Source: Limonium bicolor | Taxonomy: Eukaryota; Streptophyta; Magnoliopsida; Caryophyllales; Plumbaginaceae | Assembly: GCA_023374045.1 (NCBI GenBank) | Contig: CM041781.1 | Location: 141,786,982 to 141,850,981 of the forward strand | Reading direction: 5' to 3' | DNA: 64,000 bases | Part shown: positions 58,856 to 64,000 of the stretch, one piece after another | How positions within the stretch are numbered: position 1 is the stretch's first letter | Layout: each line of letters begins with the position of its first letter | Notes under the pieces: generated by a model | Databases searched by the model: none | Told to the model about the DNA's origin: nothing | Seen by the model: only the letters and a program-made list of their open reading frames with translations | Program-made: the position numbers and the translations under genes

Positions 58856-59222
58856 ACTCTCTTAGGGTTTCTTTTTTTTTTTTTAAGTCTTAAGGGTCGA
58901 CCGACCCACCGACCGACCCAACCCCTGGGTTGGTCCATTCCAGTAACTTTCTGGTTCGAACAATTCTCTTAGACTGACCCACGACCGACCCAACCTCATG
59001 GGTCGGTCCTTTACATAAATTTTTCCGTCTTTTGAAAATCACCCGACCGACCCAAAGCTAAGCCGACCGACCCAAAACCCTCTGGGTCGGTCCAGTCTAG
59101 AGACATTCTGGCTGGCTTAACATGGTCCGACCGACCCAAAACTGGGTCGGACCCTGGGTCGGTCCACTACAGATTTTTCTTTAAATTGTTCTTTCAATTC
59201 CAAACTCTTCCACAAGTGTCCC
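58856..59222 (-). mobile_element. Element F, continuation after D, with a GGGTCGGTC array
   Basis: Sequence between the right TSD of D and the start of G. A T run lies at 58871-58884. From 58895 to 59165 it holds about ten copies of GACCGACCC or GGGTCGGTC in inverted pairs. No gene is visible. GTCCC at 59218-59222 is the expected left TSD of G. Confidence 0.6.
58895..59165. repeat. GACCGACCC/GGGTCGGTC inverted-motif array in F
   Basis: Copies on both strands, for example GACCGACCCA...TGGGTCGGTCC, spaced 10-60 bp. Confidence 0.88.
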
Positions 59223-59652
59223 TGAAATACCCCTACTTAATTAAACATGAATTAAACATATAATTAATTACATTAAGGCCTAAACGACTAAGCATATAAA
59301 ACCTTATGGCGTAAGGTTTAAATTAAGGGGAATGTGTACATTATTACGAGCATATACATATCCGAAAATACGACGACGTTACATATTAATACGGTCACAT
59401 ACATATATATGTACATATACACAATGTTAAAATATTACAACGTTGTATGTATAACTAAAAACACGACATGATAATATAGTCGCATAGGTACATATAGCTA
59501 AAACACGACAATAAAATAGTCGTATCCATATACAGGTATAATCAATAACGTGACATAACAAAATAGCCGCATATACATATGTATATACAACTAATAACGT
59601 GACATATTTATATAGTCGCACATATACAAGGAATAAGCATAAAAAAGGCTGA

Positions 59653-59745
59653 TAAAAAAAAGGGAGCAAACATGCTCTAGCCGGGATTCAAACCCAAAAC
59701 CTTTTGTACCTTTCCCGAAGCCTTAACCGGTTGAGCTGTGCTCGA
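59653..59745 (-). repeat. tRNA-derived, SINE-like sequence
   Basis: On the minus strand an A-box-like GCTCAACCGGTTAAGG (59721-59736) and a B-box-like GGTTTGAATCC (59684-59694) are correctly ordered, and a T run (59653-59660) could end pol III transcription. No anticodon arm can be folded with confidence and no TSD was found. Confidence 0.45.
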
Positions 59746-60129
59746 ATTCAGTAACAAATACCAACCAAATTAAACTAGTATTGACACCACAGGTGTAATT
59801 GCAAAAAAAAAAAAACAGAAGCAAACCTGCCTCTGTATAGTACTGCATCCGTCCTTCTCCCTTGTACACATCCTTGTCGCCTGTACCTAGCCCACCATGT
59901 CCACTAGTGCAACCTAGCATTATTAGGACATGTACATGTTGATATATATTAACCGATCCAACAACTAGCTACTATCTACTGCACCACTACTACCCACCTT
60001 GTCCGACACTTCTACGAGGACAAGTGAATTAATTTTTCAAGACGTGGGAAGCTTCACAAAGTAGCTAGAAAAGATGTACCCAGACTCCTACCAACCCATA
60101 CCTGCTACCCACTATCACCGATTCCTTTC

Positions 60130-61190
60130 TTCTGTTCAGTGCCTTTCTTTTCTGTCGGTACATCCCTTCTTCCTCTACGTAAGTCCCTAGTTACTTTCTT
60201 TCCTTGCTGCTCCACCGGAACCGAGGATATGCCAGTCTCCTTGGGTTTCTTCCACGTACAGAAAAAAAAAGAACAGAGAACAACCTCCGCTCATGTGGGT
60301 ATCAAGACCCAAGCTACACCTTGCTGTACCAGCCACAGTAAGGAATACCAGTACCACTGTTCTTTTCCTTGTATTGCCAGTGATGTTCCAAGCTAGTCTT
60401 GAGTTTCTTCTTCTGTTTCTTCACGTAAACAGAGAGGAGAAGTGCCATGCTTCAAGCGGTAACAATGCTCATACAACGAGCTCAACTCTCATCCAAATCG
60501 GTAAGGAAAATCTCATCACTTATACTCATCTACCACCGGTAATGTGTTTCCAGTTTTTCCCAGCTTTACATGAGCCCCTTCTCCTGTTTTCTCCACGTAC
60601 TGAACCATAGGTGGTTACCCAACCTGGTGAAGAAACAAAACCGATACAAACTCCCTGTTGCTGTTACTTGACCGTGAGTAATATTCCCACAACAATGGCT
60701 ATCAACTCTTTCTCTTTTACCGGTAATGTGCTTCCCATATCCCCAGCTCTATATGAGTTTCTTCTACTGATTTCTTCACGAACAAACAGAAAGAAACACC
60801 TAACCTTCTTGAGCTCCTTCTTCCTGCTTCTTCACGTATCAAAACAGAGGAGAACGCCAGGTTTGTGAAGGAGATACCCAGCTTGTTATGAACTTCACCT
60901 TCTGCTTTCTTCATGTAAAGCTAGAGAGGGAGCGTCCCAGGTCATGCAGTAGCAACCGCATGCAAGCTACCTTGGTTAGCAGGCTCTCGGTAAGAAAAAA
61001 AAATTCCACTTCCTTCTCATTATACTACCGAGAGTAAGTAATAGTTTAAACTCCATTTTAACACTTGTTTTCCCAGCACAAATCTTGTCTTCCTCATGTA
61101 CAAGACAGAGGGAAAAAAATACCCAGCATGGTGAAGGAGAGGATCCAAGTGTAGAACCCATTTTCATTTCCTTTCGGTAAGGGAAAAACC
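60130..61190 (+). repeat. Degenerate long tandem repeat in G (about 120-190 bp units)
   Basis: The order TTCTTC(T)TGTTTCTTCACGTA, then AACAGAGAGGAGAA, then CC(A/C)GGT...GTGAAG, then CCGGTAATGTG recurs near 60160, 60405, 60580, 60765, 60820 and 60895. Short open frames overlapping it are not genes. Confidence 0.65.
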
Positions 61191-62799
61191 ATACCTTACC
61201 CTGCTGCCTTACCGTTAGTACAAGCTGATGTGAGTAGTATTATAACTTCATGTTTCACCCATTCAACCAGGCGTACATGGCCTAGTGACCAGCATCAAAA
61301 GTAAGGTATAAACCAAGCATTCAACTAGCACATCGTCTTCCTCCTTGGTTCCGGTTTGCTCCTTGTTCCTTCAGCTTACCCACTTCATTTTCATGCGCTA
61401 CTAAGCTCATATAACCATATCTTGAAGTGTTAGCAAGATCCAAGATAAGGACCTTATTCTAGCTCATTACGGTAAGAGTTTTCACATGCATTCTACCAGT
61501 TTTTGCTACCGGTCTTATACTATGTTTTGGAGGATGTTTAACATCTTGGTTTGGCCCTTAAATTCCAGGCGTGAACCACCCATAACACTCCATATGACAA
61601 GGTAAAAATCCAAGCTTAAGTGAGTCGATCATTCATTAATTAGTCGCTTATGACACAAGGTTAATGCCTCTGTTTTTCTTCCTTGACTAAATGCTGGCGG
61701 GATAGTGCTATTACCATGGGAAGTTCTGCACCATAAATAAAGAGAGGAAACTTAAGCATATACATAACAACGTAAGGCAAAATCCACCATTGAATGCTAT
61801 GTCATTAAGCTTATGAGTTAGTTTATTAAAAACTAACTTAAGAAATTTTGTTAACCTAGCCGTGAGCCTTGGAGAGCTTTGGCTGGTCTGGATTGCTTGT
61901 AAACATTGTAAATACACTAAACTTAGTATATGATAAAGTTTAAATGTTATCTGATTACATTAAATACAAGCCGTGAGTGAATAGAGCTTAGAATAGCTTA
62001 ACTAGGTATTATAATGTTTTATAACATTTTTAGTTGATAATATAAGGGTTAGATGACATATTATGTCATGAGGAGTAATTAAATAATTTTAGAAACCATT
62101 AAAGGAAACTATACTACCAGCCGTAAACCTATGGTGTTCTTTGACATTTATACGTAACATCTTATTTCATGATAATTATTGTGATGAAGCCAAGCATTTT
62201 AGGCCATTTTATTCAATTGTTATTTTAAGTAAAAAAAATCGATTTTAAACAATAACAAACAATACCGTAAGGGTATGGGACTGATTTACAATTTAAATAA
62301 ATTTTAGAGGCTGAAAATAAATAAAACCAAAGACTATATGTTAAAAGAGTTATCTTACGAATTGTATTGATTTGTATCAAATATTAGGGTAAAATTGTAA
62401 TTTTTGAGAAAATGTGGCCAAACCGCAAATACATAAATCTATGGTCAAGCTAGTGTATGTTGGGTCAACATTGACCAAAATAAAAGCCTTGACCAAAATT
62501 TATGACATAAATAATTAATTTATGAACTTAAGGTGACATTAGAGATTATATGTCAAGTTTATGAAATTTTGGGGTGTAGGGTGTAAATACTGAAAATATT
62601 GGGTAGATTTGATTAATATAGTGATTTATATCCTAAGTATAAAGTTTGGGAATTTTTGGAGTTATATAAGTGGGTATATTGATAAAAGAGTATGGCATAT
62701 GATTTTTGTGTCTTATAAAAGTATACAATATAAATCTGGGTCAAAATGTAAATAAAGGAAAAAAATGAGTGTGGCCGGAAGTGGAGATTAGAAACAATT

Positions 62800-63500
62800 T
62801 GGGGGCTGTTGGAATATAGTAACATAAAACTATAGGTTATATCGATAAGTAATATTGATTACATATAGTATAAGCTAGATATGTCACATGTTATAATATA
62901 TGTGGTTATTATGTAAATAAGGAGAATATTGTGGCTGAAAAATAAATATACCAAACAGCTATGGGCTGTTCGGTAATACACGGGAAATGACATATAAAAA
63001 CTCTATGTCATAAATAATACAATGTTTGGATGGTAAAACATATGTTATGCAACCAAAAAATATTATAAGATTGTGGTGAAAGTATAAATATGGAAAGTTG
63101 GGGGTTAAAACCAAAGAAAAACATAACCTAAGGGGCTGTTTGTATTTTCGGAAATTTTAAGACCCTATTATGTACATATTATATGGTTTAAATGTTATAA
63201 TATATGATAAGTTAAGTGTGTTATAAAATTGTGGTGAGATTGTAATATCTGGAGAGTATGGGATTTGAAAGGAAATAAAATATTAAATATATGCCTATTC
63301 GGCAATAAAAGGGAAATATTACAAAACTATAGATTATATCTTAAAACAAAGTTTTGATGTTATAAAATAAAGTATTTATAACATGGTATTAAATTATGTG
63401 GGGATATTGTGATTAATGAAAATTAAGGGAATAAAGAAGTATAAGTGTAATATATGTATACACTATTTTCGGTACATATATGTAATTGCCAACTATATGT
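62800..63500 (+). repeat. About 165-bp degenerate periodicity in G
   Basis: GGGGCTGTT(C)GG-like words start near 62806, 62960, 63131, 63292 and 63465, each preceded by GTAAATA..GGAAA and mostly followed by ACTATAGGTTATA-like words. Confidence 0.65.
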
Positions 63501-64000
63501 TATAAAGTTAAATGACATATAAAATACCATACTATATGGTATCATGACATAAATGTAACACTAAATAATATCGAGTGGCCAAAAGTATAGTTTATTAAAA
63601 CTATCTTACAAGCACATTCATATGCATATTACACATCAAGAATGAAGATATAAACTATAGTGTACAATGACATAAATACTATGGTTAATATATGATTTGG
63701 AATGGTTTAAATAAACCTTGTATAAGGAATAATATGTGCATAATATAAAGTTTCTTATTTCTTTAAGAAAACAAAGTATATGTATATACACATATGTATA
63801 TTGGCGCAAGTGACATGCATATATAGTATGGTTTACAGACCATATAGTAGTAAATAATAAATGTCAACTTATAAGTACAAATACATACTATAATGTCATA
63901 AGGTTTTGAATGAACACAACTTGTTAAATGAATAAGAAGTTATGTAACGTAAGGTGAATCTAGAATAATAAACTATCATACTTATAAAGTAACGTTGCAT

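Larger units (their letters stand above)
59223..64000 (+). mobile_element. Element G: start of a long plus-strand LTR, running off the window
   Basis: TGAAATACCCCTACTTAATT matches the LTR start of E and D. Later sequence resembles the E LTR: a 'caacattgaccaa' block at 62466 compares with 31621, and repeated GGGCTGTTCGG units occur in 62806-63480. No PBS or coding region is reached. The LTR, if it is one, exceeds 4.7 kb. Confidence 0.65.

Noticed and set aside
1..64000. Telomeric, rDNA or centromeric satellite arrays
   Set aside because: No TTTAGGG runs, rRNA signatures or uniform high-copy satellite monomers were seen.

Overview
The window looks like plant nuclear DNA, most likely from a dicot-type, AT-rich, repeat-heavy chromosome region. 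It is a stack of nested transposable elements. I found no host protein-coding gene, rRNA gene or intact tRNA gene. The reasons for a plant origin are Ty3/gypsy chromovirus gag-pol reading frames of the Tekay/Del kind, primer-binding sites for initiator tRNA-Met and tRNA-Asp, an Athila-like element, and CACTA and hAT elements with correct target-site duplications (TSDs). The species cannot be read from the sequence.

Layout. Bases 1-1394 and 29685-29722 are pieces of an old, probably minus-strand LTR (element H). Element A, a Tekay-like Ty3 retrotransposon (1395-29679, TSD AAAAT), is inserted in H. A has 2.8-kb LTRs, a tRNA-Met PBS, and a gag-pol broken by stops and a frameshift. Three younger elements sit in A: a 1.18-kb non-autonomous CACTA element (5127-6307, TSD AAT), a 7.4-kb Athila-like element C (6359-13729, TSD ATCAT), and a second Tekay-like element B (18862-27911, TSD AAAAT) inside A's 3' LTR. 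C lacks pol but carries one intact 427-codon ORF. The undisturbed 5' LTR of A shows the empty site of B.

From 29723 to the end the elements are almost wholly non-coding. E (plus strand, from 29723) has an LTR of about 5 kb that holds a 569-bp hAT-like element (34035-34603), and a 5.4-kb internal region without plausible genes. Its 3' LTR is cut at 43599 by F (minus strand). F is split by D (minus strand, 45198-58850), a second element with long LTRs and a non-coding 5-kb interior. F is cut again at 59223 by the start of G (plus strand), an LTR that runs off the window. The deepest nesting seen is H > E > F > D.

Nothing visible here is a competent autonomous element: the two gag-pol sets (A and B) are both pseudogenes. 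C, D and E keep cis-acting parts (LTR ends, PBS or its remnant, polypurine tract), so they look like elements moved in trans by relatives elsewhere. The most unusual signals are RNA- or DNA-structure signals. They include a perfect hairpin that takes in the primer-binding site of E and is kept in D with a compensatory base-pair change. A hairpin just upstream of the polypurine tract covaries among A, B, D and E. CG-rich inverted-motif arrays recur in the LTRs of B, C, D and F and in the CACTA element. Tandem hairpin-closed modules and 33/34-bp repeats lie at matching places in the non-coding interiors of D and E.
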